A stretch of 64,000 bases of DNA from Candidatus Thermokryptus mobilis (lineage in GTDB: Bacteria; Bacteroidota; Ignavibacteria; Kryptoniales; Kryptoniaceae): the NCBI RefSeq assembly GCF_900070205.1, contig NZ_FAOO01000005.1, forward strand, positions 4,512-68,511, in the 5' to 3' direction. Numbering within the stretch: position 1 is the first letter of the stretch; each line of letters begins with the position of its first letter. The notes below the pieces were generated by a model that worked only from the letters and a program-made list of their open reading frames with translations, was not told the DNA's origin and searched no databases. This document shows, piece by piece, positions 8,524-17,129 of the stretch. A program made the position numbers and the translations under genes.

Positions 8524-9558
8524 TTAATTTCTCAAACTCTTGACTGCTTCCAGAGCGATTTCAGGATTTATCTCGTAGCCAATTCCATTACGCTTTAAAT
8601 CAACTGCTGCTAAAAGAGTTGTCCCTGAACCAACGAATGGGTCAAGCACTGTTTCCCCGACATAGCTAAATGCTTTGATTAATCTATAAGGTAGTTCATA
8701 GGGAAATGGTGCCACGTGGGTTCTTCTGTCTCCGCTTCCTTGTGGTTTCATCAGCCAAACATCGCTTTTTTTAATTGATACCCAAAATTCCCTATCTAAT
8801 TTTGACATCTCCTTTTGCTCCTTCGTTAAGTGAGCGTATTTATCAAAACCTTTCCTTTCAGGTTTTTCAAATTCTAAAATAAACTCATGCATATTGTTTA
8901 TTAAAATTCCCCCGGGATAAGGATACGTCCCAAAGTGCGCCCTTACGCCATTGGTCTTGTGCCATATAATATCTCTTTTGAAAATAAACCCAATTTTTTC
9001 AAATATATCTATGGTTCTACCAACCAAATTCAAAGTTCTAAAGCCACTTTTCCCCAATCTCACTGGGACATTCATTATGTTTATAAATGCTTTTCTACCA
9101 GGTTGTAAAACCCTATAAACCTCCTTCCACACCTCGCTTATTTTCTCAAACCATTCATCAACATCGTGTATATTCCCAAGGTCACCTTCTATTGGCTCTC
9201 GTGAATACATCTTCACATTAAAATACGGAGGCGATGTAATGACTAAATGAACGCTTTCATCAGGCAAATCGTCCATCTTCATTGAGTTTTTAACAAAAAT
9301 CTTTTGAATCGTCCCGGCTATTTCAATGACATTTATTTTATCAATATCCAGCCCATCATTTTGAACCCTGTGTTTAAAATTGTTTTCAACTTTCTTTAAT
9401 TCGTTCAGCTCAAATCGCATTTGACCGCTTGGAGCAATTTTAGCTCTAATGATTTTATCCTTAACAAGTTTATGAAGTGTTCTAACAGTGATTCCCAAAT
9501 ATTTAGCAGCTTCAATTGCTGAAAGATAAGTTCTGTTTTTGTAATCTTTTAGTTCCAT
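8524..9558 (-). CDS. DNA methyltransferase (N6-A/N4-C type) with N-terminal HTH domain
   Basis: A 344-residue site-specific DNA methyltransferase. Residues 10-55 form an excisionase/MerR-like winged HTH (YLSAIEAAKYLGITVRTLHK, then FELNEL). The methyltransferase core has catalytic TSPPY (108-112) before the SAM-binding DPFVGSGTT (306-314), the permuted beta-class order. It methylates an exocyclic amino group of A or C. No restriction endonuclease is adjacent, so it looks like an orphan or regulatory methylase. The HTH fusion is unusual and may add sequence targeting. It is divergent from the BtuF-like gene. Confidence 0.85.
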   Translation of the reverse strand: MELKDYKNRTYLSAIEAAKYLGITVRTLHKLVKDKIIRAKIAPSGQMRFELNELKKVENNFKHRVQNDGLDIDKINVIEIAGTIQKIFVKNSMKMDDLPDESVHLVITSPPYFNVKMYSREPIEGDLGNIHDVDEWFEKISEVWKEVYRVLQPGRKAFINIMNVPVRLGKSGFRTLNLVGRTIDIFEKIGFIFKRDIIWHKTNGVRAHFGTYPYPGGILINNMHEFILEFEKPERKGFDKYAHLTKEQKEMSKLDREFWVSIKKSDVWLMKPQGSGDRRTHVAPFPYELPYRLIKAFSYVGETVLDPFVGSGTTLLAAVDLKRNGIGYEINPEIALEAVKSLRN

Positions 9559-9669
9559 TTTTATTCGTTCCCGTTGTAATTTTGCTATTGAGCAGATTCA
9601 ACCTTCAGCTGAAAAGTATAAAGACATTTTTGAAAAATCAAGTTTTTACGACAAGGGTAAAAATTGAAT

Positions 9670-9698
9670 TTGACATATTCGGTTAAATTTGATATTTT
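9670..9698 (+). promoter_or_regulatory. Predicted sigma70-like promoter for the BtuF-like gene
   Basis: TTGACA (9670-9675), a 17-base spacer and TATTTT (9693-9698) precede the start of the binding-protein gene by about 30 bases. The -35 is a perfect consensus. Confidence 0.5.
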
Positions 9699-9728
9699 TC
9701 AAAACAAAAATTGAAGGACAAACTGAAG

Positions 9729-10583
9729 ATGAAAAAGATGTTTTCCCTTGTTTTCTCGTTACTTTTAATTTCAGTTTCATTTGCACAGATAGAGGTCGTT
9801 GATGATTTAAATAGAAAAATTCAATTTTCAAATCCACCCAAAAGAATTGTTTCGCTTGCACCAAGTATAACTGAGACATTATTTTTCCTTGGTCTTGGAG
9901 ATAGAATCGTCGGTGTGACAAGATATTGCAACTATCCGCCAGAGGCAAGGGAAAAACAAATCATCGGCGGAGTTATTGATCCAAATTATGAATTGATAGT
10001 TTCACTTAAACCCGACTTGATAATAATGACGGTTGAGGGAAACACAAAGGAAAGCTTTGAACGACTCTCGGGGCTTGGGTTTAAAATTTTTGTGACAAAT
10101 CCAAGAAATTTTGACGGGATTTTCAAAACGGTGCTTGACATAGGTAAAATTTGTGCAGTTGAAGAAAGAGCTAAATTTTTAGTTGATAGCTTAAAAAGTG
10201 ATCTTGAAAGGATTGAGAAACCTAAGAATAAACCCAAAATTTTCGTTTTGCTCTCTTTGAATCCACTAATGACAGCTGGGAAAAACACATTTATAAACGA
10301 GATAATTGAAAGGGCTGGCGGAGTTAATATCGGAAGGCGTTCAAATCAAAATTATCCGATTTTCAACAGGGAGGAAATTCTGAGAGAAAATCCCGACATT
10401 TTGATTCTGACCGACCCAAATATTGATAGAGAAGAACTTTTGAGAAATTTTCCCGAGTGGAAACATTTGAAAGCGATAAATGAAAATAGAATTTTTAAAG
10501 TTGACCCTGATATACTCTTACGACCCTCGCCAAGGGTTGTGCTTGCAGTTAAGATAATTTCTCAACTCATAAAAAAATTTTAA
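9729..10583 (+). CDS. BtuF-like ABC transporter substrate-binding protein (cobalamin/iron-chelate)
   Basis: A 284-residue periplasmic binding protein of the helical-backbone class. The N-terminal signal (FSLVFSLLLISVSFA) is followed by PKRIVSLAPSITETLFFLGL, the hallmark of BtuF-like proteins. Then come GVTRYCNYPPEA, the IIGGVIDPNYELIVSLKPDL region and AGKNTFINEIIERAGGVNI. The family delivers vitamin B12 or ferric chelates to BtuCD-type permeases, and none is present in this window. The start is the ATG after AAGG; a TTG six codons earlier is less convincing. It begins a plus-strand run that reaches the 803-residue protein. Confidence 0.85.
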   Translation: MKKMFSLVFSLLLISVSFAQIEVVDDLNRKIQFSNPPKRIVSLAPSITETLFFLGLGDRIVGVTRYCNYPPEAREKQIIGGVIDPNYELIVSLKPDLIIMTVEGNTKESFERLSGLGFKIFVTNPRNFDGIFKTVLDIGKICAVEERAKFLVDSLKSDLERIEKPKNKPKIFVLLSLNPLMTAGKNTFINEIIERAGGVNIGRRSNQNYPIFNREEILRENPDILILTDPNIDREELLRNFPEWKHLKAINENRIFKVDPDILLRPSPRVVLAVKIISQLIKKF

Positions 10584-10602
10584 AAACAAAACCAAATCAC
10601 GG

Positions 10603-11262
10603 ATGAAAAAGGAAAAGGTATTTGTCGCTGTAGCTGGAAATATCGGCTCTGGGAAATCCTCCTTGACCAAACTTTTAAGCGAACACTTCGGATGGAAAGC
10701 ATATTATGAATCGGTTGATGATAACCCTTACCTTGATGATTTTTATAAAGATATGAAGCGCTGGTCCTTCAATTTGCAGATTTATTTCCTCTCAAAAAGG
10801 TTTAAAGACCACATGGAGATTGTGAATTCGCCTTATTCAATAATTCAGGACAGGTCAATTTATGAAGATGCTGAAATTTTCGCGCGCAATCTTTATGAAA
10901 TGGGAAACATGGATGAAAGGGATTATAAAAACTATGTTGAGCTTTTTAACATAATGACGAGTTTTTTAAAACCACCCGATCTGATAATTTACCTTCGGGC
11001 AAATGTTGATACACTATTGCACCAGATAAAACTCCGTGGGAGAAGTTTTGAACAAAACATCCCGAGGGAATATCTTGAACGATTAAATAAGCACTATGAA
11101 GATTGGGTTGCAAGATATAATCTTGGGAAAATTTTGATTCTTGAAACCGATGATTTAGATTTTGTAAATGACAGGGATGATTTCAAAAAGGTTATTGAAA
11201 TTGTAAGCGAAGAGCTTGAGAAGATCGGGTATGAAGTAAAAACAAAAAGGACACAAGTTTAA
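10603..11262 (+). CDS. Deoxynucleoside kinase
   Basis: This enzyme phosphorylates deoxynucleosides for nucleotide salvage. The 219-residue product has P-loop GNIGSGKSS (12-20), the substrate-binding ESVDDNPYLDDFY, the catalytic-base/LID pair DRSIYEDAEIFA, and the LRGRSFEQNIPREYL lid with Arg residues. These match the dAK/dGK group of Gram-positives and Bacteroidota; base specificity is not decided by sequence. Its stop touches the start of the exonuclease gene, so the two are co-translated. Confidence 0.9.
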   Translation: MKKEKVFVAVAGNIGSGKSSLTKLLSEHFGWKAYYESVDDNPYLDDFYKDMKRWSFNLQIYFLSKRFKDHMEIVNSPYSIIQDRSIYEDAEIFARNLYEMGNMDERDYKNYVELFNIMTSFLKPPDLIIYLRANVDTLLHQIKLRGRSFEQNIPREYLERLNKHYEDWVARYNLGKILILETDDLDFVNDRDDFKKVIEIVSEELEKIGYEVKTKRTQV

Positions 11263-11865
11263 ATGAAATATCTTGTGATTGATGTTGAATCAACTGGGCT
11301 TGAGCCCGGTTATCACGAGATAATTCAACTTGGTGCTTGTTTATTTGATGAGAATTGGAATCAACTTGGGACATTTCTCACAAATGTTTATCCGATCCAC
11401 GAGGATAGGTTTTCGCTTCCAGCGATGGGAATTCATCAACTTTCACTTCACGATTTGAAGGATGCGCCTATGATTTACGATGTCATCCCAAAGTTTGAGT
11501 CGTGGATTCTAAGGACGCTTAAAAAACCTGAAACAGCAAGAGGCGTTCTCAAAGAGTTAACGCTTTGCGGTCAAAGCGTCACATTTGATATAAACTTTCT
11601 ACACTTTGCTTATCGTGAAGCAAAATATGATTGGCCGTTTTCAAGCAAGGTGATTGACTTACATATACTTGCGTTTTATTACTTCACAATTTTAAAGAAC
11701 AACAATCTCCCAATCCCGAAGTCGTTGAGTTTGGATTCAATTGCTGAATACTTCGGCTTAAAACGCACTGGTGAAGCCCACAACGCACTTGAAGATGCCC
11801 TGATAACAGCAAAATGTATCGCCTTGATAATGAACGAGTCAAAAAAATTTAAGATACAACCTTGA
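11263..11865 (+). CDS. DEDDh 3'-5' exonuclease (DnaQ-like)
   Basis: A 200-residue stand-alone exonuclease. Catalytic residues are all visible: Asp7 and Glu9 in VIDVEST, Asp109 in VTFDINFL, His173 and Asp178 in GEAHNALEDAL. It lacks polymerase or GIY-YIG domains. Proofreading subunits, RNase T and oligoribonuclease share this fold, so its substrate (DNA or RNA) is open. It lies between a deoxynucleoside kinase and an acetyltransferase; its TGA overlaps the next TTG start. Confidence 0.88.
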   Translation: MKYLVIDVESTGLEPGYHEIIQLGACLFDENWNQLGTFLTNVYPIHEDRFSLPAMGIHQLSLHDLKDAPMIYDVIPKFESWILRTLKKPETARGVLKELTLCGQSVTFDINFLHFAYREAKYDWPFSSKVIDLHILAFYYFTILKNNNLPIPKSLSLDSIAEYFGLKRTGEAHNALEDALITAKCIALIMNESKKFKIQP

Positions 11866-12467
11866 TAAGGGTTCACGATATAAAATTAAAAGGCGAGAAA
11901 ACTTTGCTTCGCCCTTTCACCCCTGATGACCTTGAAATGGCTTTCAAATGGAACAATGATCCCCTTGTCCTTGAAGCTGAGGGCGAAGCAGAACACAGCT
12001 GGGAAGAGGTTCTTGAGGCTTACGAGTATCTCTCAAACAATGGACTTTTATTTATAATTGAAGCGATTGATATACCAAAACCAGAACCGATTGGTGAGAT
12101 TTGTCTATTGCATGATAACGATTATGAACGACTAGGGGTTGAGGATAAAAATGAGTTAATTTATTGCATCCCGATACTTATAGGAAAGCCAAATTATTGG
12201 GGCAAGGGTTATGGGAAAGATGCGGTAAAGGCGATTTTAAAATTTGCTTTTGAAGAGATGGGTGCTGACAGAATTTTCGCAACGGATGTTTTCTCGTTCA
12301 GTGAAAGGTCAATAAATCTTTTCAAGTCCCTTGGCTTTGATGAGATGAGAAGGGACAGGAACAGGATTTATTACAGGGGCAGACACTACGACATAATTGA
12401 CTTTTGTATCACACGAGGGAAATATTTTGCCTTACATTCAAAATTTTCCACGCGGGAAAATAAATGA
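11862..12467 (+). CDS. GNAT-family N-acetyltransferase
   Basis: A 201-residue acetyltransferase of the RimJ/RimL-like type. It opens with KLKGEKTLLRPFTPDDLEMA and carries the acetyl-CoA loop in IGKPNYWGKGYGKDAVKAIL, followed by SERSINLFKSLGFDEMRRDR near the C terminus. The start is TTG, overlapping the previous stop as TTGA. The next ATG would delete the first conserved strand. The substrate may be a protein N terminus, an antibiotic or a small amine; nothing here decides it. It overlaps the next gene by 4 bases. Confidence 0.85.
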   Translation: MIRVHDIKLKGEKTLLRPFTPDDLEMAFKWNNDPLVLEAEGEAEHSWEEVLEAYEYLSNNGLLFIIEAIDIPKPEPIGEICLLHDNDYERLGVEDKNELIYCIPILIGKPNYWGKGYGKDAVKAILKFAFEEMGADRIFATDVFSFSERSINLFKSLGFDEMRRDRNRIYYRGRHYDIIDFCITRGKYFALHSKFSTRENK

Positions 12468-14875
12468 AGATCGCCTTCTTAATTGATCCCCAGCCAACGG
12501 TTGAACAAGTTTTAGCTTTCAAATGGGCGAGGGCGAGATTTGGCTGTGTCTTCAAAGTTGAGATTGAAAAATTGTATCTTGAAAAGCTTGAAGAGTTCAA
12601 CATAATTTGGTGGCATTACGATAAGGACTTGAAACTGCCTGATGTCGTCAGGGATGAAAAGTTCAAAACATGGATGAAAAACTTTTTAAAGAGGGGGAAT
12701 GGCTTACTTTTAACTTTATCGGCGCTGAAACTTTTAAACGAACTTGAAATTGAACCGATTGAGCCAGATCTTGAAGAAATGGGGGTTTGGGATTTTGAAG
12801 GTTATGTCTCTTATGGGTTTGCTTCTTTTTTCGGACATCCCATCTTTAAAAAACTTAACAATGCTGTCTGGTTGGACTACCTCTCGCCCGGTGAAAAATT
12901 TTTGAGGGTTGCTTATCATAAGCGAACGCCAGAAAAATTGAAGGTTGTTGCAGTTGAACGAACAAAAGCCGGGATTGAAACGGACAAAAAAATTTTACTT
13001 GAATATGAAGGCGAGGGGAAAGCTATATGCATCGGTGGGGGTGTTTTCTTTTCAAGAAAGGAAAATAAGTTCTATCCCGAGCTTGACCGTTTGATTTTAA
13101 ACTCAATTCTATATCTTAACAATCCATCAAAGCTAAGCGGAACGAAAACATACTGGGATCTATCAAAGGGGATTCAACAGGTCAATCTTAACATTGAAAA
13201 TAAATCGTTAAGAGGGGGACAGAAGAAGATCGGAAGAAAAGGTTTTGAGTTTTCAACTGAAACTGAATCTTGCTATATCCAAGGGGAAAGCATTTTCGCA
13301 GAGGTTTCAAAAGAAAAAATAAGCAACGTAAAAATTTTGCCTTTCAAGCTTATTGACGAGATAAAATTTTTTATTGAGGGTGGCGATAAAATTTTAAAAC
13401 CAGAGAGAGTTTCAATGTGCTTTAAGGTAGAGGGCGTAAATAGACATTTTGGATTTGAAGACGCACAACTTAACGAGGTGACCTTTGCTCATCCTCAAAA
13501 GCCAATTTTGATCCTTCATTATCTGTCAACATCCAACGAGGATATAAAAATTTGCTTCAAGATCAAGGTATCACCTGAAATTTTAAGTCAAACGCCGATC
13601 AAGATAGAAAAATTTTCTTTTGGGTTTGAAGAAAAGTTGAAGGCGTTTTTCGTTCATAACGATGAACTTTTTTCAATTTTCATCGGCAGCGTCAAAAGAC
13701 CGGATGAATTTAACTTTGAGATTGAAAACGGTTTGGTTATAAATGTAAAGTATAAAATTCCGGCGGGGTTTGAAAAGGCATTTAACATCGCGATAACTGG
13801 TGAAGTGAGACCGCAACATTCAAGCGAACAGACAATTTTTATAGCGAAAGAGCTATACAAGCTTGCATTAAAATCAACACACAAGGTTTTTAAAGAAAAT
13901 TTTAAAGCCATAAGAAACACATTGCGAAGGCAACTTCAAATTTCAACATCGGATGATAAACTTGGAAGAAATTTTAACTTTTGTGTCGCTTTGCTCAACA
14001 AGTTTGAAAAGAGGATCAAAAATCTCGGTTACTGCTTCATCCCACACCCTGGAGATAGTCTCGTCAAGGTTGATGAAATTTTAAAATCCCTTTCAGCGCT
14101 TTTGAAGGTTGGCGCATATGAAATAGTTAGGGATACGCTTGAATTTATCGGAAGATTTTTAAGTGTAAGAGGGGAATTGCCATCAATGTTTTATTTCGCT
14201 GGAATTTTTGATTACAACGATGATGTCAAGAGCAGATATGTTGAAATCGCAGGGGATTATGTTAGAGCATCAAAAGATAAAATTTTTGCAAAATTCACCT
14301 GGCGCAGGATAAAGAAATTTTTTGACTTTGAAAGGGACATTGAAAAGATGAGCAACAGAGCAGTGAATTCGTTGCTGCTGTTGGCTATTGTAAACTCGGA
14401 TGAGGTGGTAATTGAGAAATTAAAGGGGTTGAAACAAATTCAAGAAAATAAGTTAAAGGCAGGGATTTCACCTGATTTAAATGTTAACTCTGGTTTAGAA
14501 ATTGCTGGATTCGTTGAGCATGTTATATCCGAGTATTTTGACTTTGAAGTTGATGCTTTTAATAAAGAATTGTTTTTCTCACCGAAGATTGACGCTTGGG
14601 ATTTCTTTAAGGTGAAAAACTTACGGCTTAAGAATATGAGGATTAACATTTCAATGAGCAGAGATGACGGCATACTTTCATTTTGCTTTGAAAAAATTGA
14701 CATGCCGGAGGTCAAAGTTATCTTTGAGCCGAGGTTTGATAGCGGGGTTAAAATTGACAAAGTTTTGATAAACGGAAAAACTCTGAATGATTTCGTCTTT
14801 GAAGATGGAAGATTGAAAATTGAATTTGCTTTTAGATTTAAATCTGAAATTGAAATTCACTTTGAGAAGTTATGA
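12464..14875 (+). CDS. Large cytoplasmic protein of unknown function, possibly carbohydrate-active
   Basis: An 803-residue product I do not recognise. Residues 1-220 look like a flavodoxin/GATase-like Rossmann fold (KIAFLIDPQPTVEQVLAFKW, then IIWWHYDKD and GNGLLLTLSALKLLNEL). Residues about 250-470 are beta-rich. Residues about 480-700 are helical, with repeats recalling an (alpha/alpha) barrel (YCFIPHPGDSLVKVDEIL, GELPSMFYFAGIFDYNDDVK). The last 100 residues are a beta sandwich. Order and size resemble some debranching-enzyme or glycoside-hydrolase architectures, but no catalytic motif is certain. There is no signal peptide. It ends the plus-strand operon and overlaps the convergent neighbour by 19 bases. 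Confidence 0.6.
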   Translation: MKIAFLIDPQPTVEQVLAFKWARARFGCVFKVEIEKLYLEKLEEFNIIWWHYDKDLKLPDVVRDEKFKTWMKNFLKRGNGLLLTLSALKLLNELEIEPIEPDLEEMGVWDFEGYVSYGFASFFGHPIFKKLNNAVWLDYLSPGEKFLRVAYHKRTPEKLKVVAVERTKAGIETDKKILLEYEGEGKAICIGGGVFFSRKENKFYPELDRLILNSILYLNNPSKLSGTKTYWDLSKGIQQVNLNIENKSLRGGQKKIGRKGFEFSTETESCYIQGESIFAEVSKEKISNVKILPFKLIDEIKFFIEGGDKILKPERVSMCFKVEGVNRHFGFEDAQLNEVTFAHPQKPILILHYLSTSNEDIKICFKIKVSPEILSQTPIKIEKFSFGFEEKLKAFFVHNDELFSIFIGSVKRPDEFNFEIENGLVINVKYKIPAGFEKAFNIAITGEVRPQHSSEQTIFIAKELYKLALKSTHKVFKENFKAIRNTLRRQLQISTSDDKLGRNFNFCVALLNKFEKRIKNLGYCFIPHPGDSLVKVDEILKSLSALLKVGAYEIVRDTLEFIGRFLSVRGELPSMFYFAGIFDYNDDVKSRYVEIAGDYVRASKDKIFAKFTWRRIKKFFDFERDIEKMSNRAVNSLLLLAIVNSDEVVIEKLKGLKQIQENKLKAGISPDLNVNSGLEIAGFVEHVISEYFDFEVDAFNKELFFSPKIDAWDFFKVKNLRLKNMRINISMSRDDGILSFCFEKIDMPEVKVIFEPRFDSGVKIDKVLINGKTLNDFVFEDGRLKIEFAFRFKSEIEIHFEKL

Positions 14876-15492
14876 TTCAAAAATCGGGATGGTAGAACGA
14901 ACGGATTTTTATGAAGCGCAAGACCAAATATTTGACCACATCTATTCGCAAGTATATCTCTTTCATCTTTGACCAAGTTTAAACCAAGCTTTTCTCCTTC
15001 TTCAATCAGAAGCCCTATTTTATCGGCTGTTTTTGACCCGCCGTTCAAATAAGAAAGATATGCGGAGAAGAAAAAATGTTGGAGTTTATCCTTATCGTTC
15101 AATGTATCGCTGAATAGATAAGCTGGCAGATTTTCAACTCTTTTCCTAAAAATTTTCTCGTTTTCCGAAGTTAGGAAAATCGGTATTTTTAAACCTAAAA
15201 GTGGAATTTTAAAATTTATTTTCCTGTGGTCAAGCGTTGCAAGCCCTGAGATGAGTAGAGCGTCTGCTATGTTGTAATTGGACAGGACAAGCGCTTTTTT
15301 ATATATCAAATCAACGGATGCCTTGTCGCCGAATTTCTCTCTAAATTTCTTGAATTCATCGCTTCTTATGAATTCCCTCAACTTGTGCGTTTGAAAAAAC
15401 TTATTGTCAAGGAAAATGTCGCTTATCGTTTGGGAGTTAAGCATAGGGACGAAGAAAAGAAGAATAACTTTAAGTTTGAATAACGCCGACAT
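14857..15492 (-). CDS. Secreted hypothetical protein with DKLQHF motif
   Basis: A 211-residue protein with an N-terminal signal (ALFKLKVILLFFVPMLNSQ). The central DKLQHFFFSAYLSYLNGG and later DERDILANRCGQIFGLAL recall small envelope proteins of the YfiM/DUF2279 type, where a D-K-x-x-H-F motif precedes a helix and a D-x-x-A-N-x-x-G motif follows; that match is tentative. The start is the Met just before the hydrophobic stretch, within the last codons of the upstream carboxylase gene (23-base overlap). Confidence 0.55.
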   Translation of the reverse strand: MSALFKLKVILLFFVPMLNSQTISDIFLDNKFFQTHKLREFIRSDEFKKFREKFGDKASVDLIYKKALVLSNYNIADALLISGLATLDHRKINFKIPLLGLKIPIFLTSENEKIFRKRVENLPAYLFSDTLNDKDKLQHFFFSAYLSYLNGGSKTADKIGLLIEEGEKLGLNLVKDERDILANRCGQIFGLALHKNPFVLPSRFLNHNFSK

Positions 15493-17128
15493 TAAACTTT
15501 GGCAAATACGGGTTATTGTTTGCGATTTCAATTCCGCGAGAAATCATTTTTCTTGTTTCAACTGGGTCAATTATACCGTCAACCCAAAGTCGCGCAGCTG
15601 CGAAGATAGGTTCCATTTCCTTTTCATATCTTTCTTGGATCTCTTTTAAAAGTTTTTCCTGCTCCTCTGGCGTAATCACTTTGCCTTCTCTTTCCATTTG
15701 CGAAAGTTTTATGCTCAGCAGTGTTTCGCTTGCTTGTTTTCCACCCATGACAGCAATTTGAGCTGTTGGCCAGGCAAAAATCAACCTTGGGTCATACGCC
15801 TTTCCACACATTGCGTAATTTCCAGCGCCGAAGCTATTACCAATTATAAATGTAAACTTTGGGACAACGCTATTTGCAACGGCATTCACCATCTTTGCAC
15901 CATCTTTTATTATTCCACCCCATTCAGCTCTTCTTCCGACCATAAATCCAGTCACATCTTGAAAGAAAACAATCGGTATCTTCTTTTGGTTGCAATTCAT
16001 TATGAATCTTGCTGCTTTATCTGCGCTATCAGAGTATATGACACCGCCGACTTGCATCTCTCCAAGTTTTGTCTTCACAATTGACCTTTGATTTGCCACT
16101 ATGCCGACAGCCCAGCCATCAATTCTTGCGTAAGCACAAATCAATGTCTTCCCATATCCAGCTTTGTATTCGTCAATTTCACTGTCATCAACTATTCTTG
16201 CGAGGACCTCATACATATCATAAGGTCTTGATAAATCCTTTGGGATTATCCCATAGATTTCGTATGGGTCATACTTTGGGGGGCGTGGTTCAGTTCTATT
16301 AAACCCAGCTTTTGGGGCATCGCCAAGTTTTGAGATTATGCTTCTTATCGTTTCAATCGCTTCTTCATCATTTTTACACTTGTAATCGGTCACGCCACTT
16401 ATTTCACTATGGACTGAAGCACCACCAAGTGTTTCAATATCAATTTCCTCACCTATAGCTGCCTTAACAAGGTGAGGTCCTGCTAAAAAGACGCTCCCTG
16501 TTCCTTCAACTATCAAAGCTTCATCGCTCATAATTGGAAGATATGCACCACCTGCAACGCAAGGTCCCATTATAGCAGCGATCTGTGGTATGCCCATTGC
16601 AGACATGACAGCATTGTTCCTGAAAATCCTCCCGAAGTGCTCTTTATCGGGGAAAATTTCACTTTGAAGCGGTAGGAAAACGCCAGCGGAATCAACAAGG
16701 TAAACAATTGGGATTCTATTTTCCATTGCTATTTCTTGCGCGCGGAGGTTCTTTTTACAGGTTATAGGAAACCAAGCCCCTGCTTTAACAGTTGCATCAT
16801 TTGCAACTATCACAACATCACGACCGTGTATCTTTCCTATTCCGACGACAACTCCAGCCGACGGGGCTCCACCGTATTCTTCATACATTCCATATCCAGC
16901 ATAAAGCCCAATTTCAAGAAATTCACTTCCCGGGTCTATAAGCTTTTCAATCCTTTCCCTTGCTGTCAATTTTCCCCTTTTGTGATGTTTTTCTATCGCT
17001 TCCCTTCCACCGCCGAGTTTGATTTGCTCAGCTTTTGCGCTTAAAATCCGCAGAAGATTTTTCATATTGTCCTCGTTCTCATAAAAAGTCCGATCCTTTT
17101 TGATCGGACTCCCTATCTGTTTTGGCAT
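15470..17128 (-). CDS. Acyl-CoA carboxylase beta (carboxyltransferase) subunit, methylcrotonyl/propionyl type
   Basis: This subunit transfers carboxyl from biotin to an acyl-CoA. It is 552 residues. YENEDNMKNLLRILSAKAEQ and GGGREAIEKHHKRGKLTARE match 3-methylcrotonyl-CoA carboxylase beta subunits closely, as do IVANDATVKAGAWFPIT, VYLVDSAGVFLPLQSEIFPD and GPCVAGGAYLPIMSDE. The N- and C-terminal crotonase-like halves are both intact. No biotin carboxylase or biotin carrier gene is adjacent. The start is uncertain: the first ATG is 1 base after the rpiB stop, but a hairpin with a T-run lies inside codons 6-15. A second ATG (17065) has its own GAGG SD. Confidence 0.9.
   Translation of the reverse strand: MPKQIGSPIKKDRTFYENEDNMKNLLRILSAKAEQIKLGGGREAIEKHHKRGKLTARERIEKLIDPGSEFLEIGLYAGYGMYEEYGGAPSAGVVVGIGKIHGRDVVIVANDATVKAGAWFPITCKKNLRAQEIAMENRIPIVYLVDSAGVFLPLQSEIFPDKEHFGRIFRNNAVMSAMGIPQIAAIMGPCVAGGAYLPIMSDEALIVEGTGSVFLAGPHLVKAAIGEEIDIETLGGASVHSEISGVTDYKCKNDEEAIETIRSIISKLGDAPKAGFNRTEPRPPKYDPYEIYGIIPKDLSRPYDMYEVLARIVDDSEIDEYKAGYGKTLICAYARIDGWAVGIVANQRSIVKTKLGEMQVGGVIYSDSADKAARFIMNCNQKKIPIVFFQDVTGFMVGRRAEWGGIIKDGAKMVNAVANSVVPKFTFIIGNSFGAGNYAMCGKAYDPRLIFAWPTAQIAVMGGKQASETLLSIKLSQMEREGKVITPEEQEKLLKEIQERYEKEMEPIFAAARLWVDGIIDPVETRKMISRGIEIANNNPYLPKFNVGVIQT
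17082..17110 (-). terminator. Terminator-like hairpin at the 5' end of the carboxylase gene
   Basis: On the minus strand AGTCCGATC, a six-base loop and GATCGGACT form a perfect 9-bp stem, immediately followed by TTTTT. This is a textbook intrinsic terminator form placed 20 bases after the rpiB stop. It lies inside the longest carboxylase reading frame. It may end rpiB transcription, or act as an attenuator on the downstream gene. Confidence 0.6.
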
Positions 17129-17129
17129 A

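Noticed and set aside
8524-9558. A restriction-modification system around the HTH-methyltransferase
   Set aside because: Neighbours are a polyamine ATPase and a binding-protein gene; no endonuclease is present. The same holds for the 35.3-36 kb methylase apart from a 63-residue ORF.
9559-9728. Cobalamin riboswitch ahead of the BtuF-like gene
   Set aside because: The divergent gap is too short and shows only a promoter-like pair, with no B12-box-like segment.
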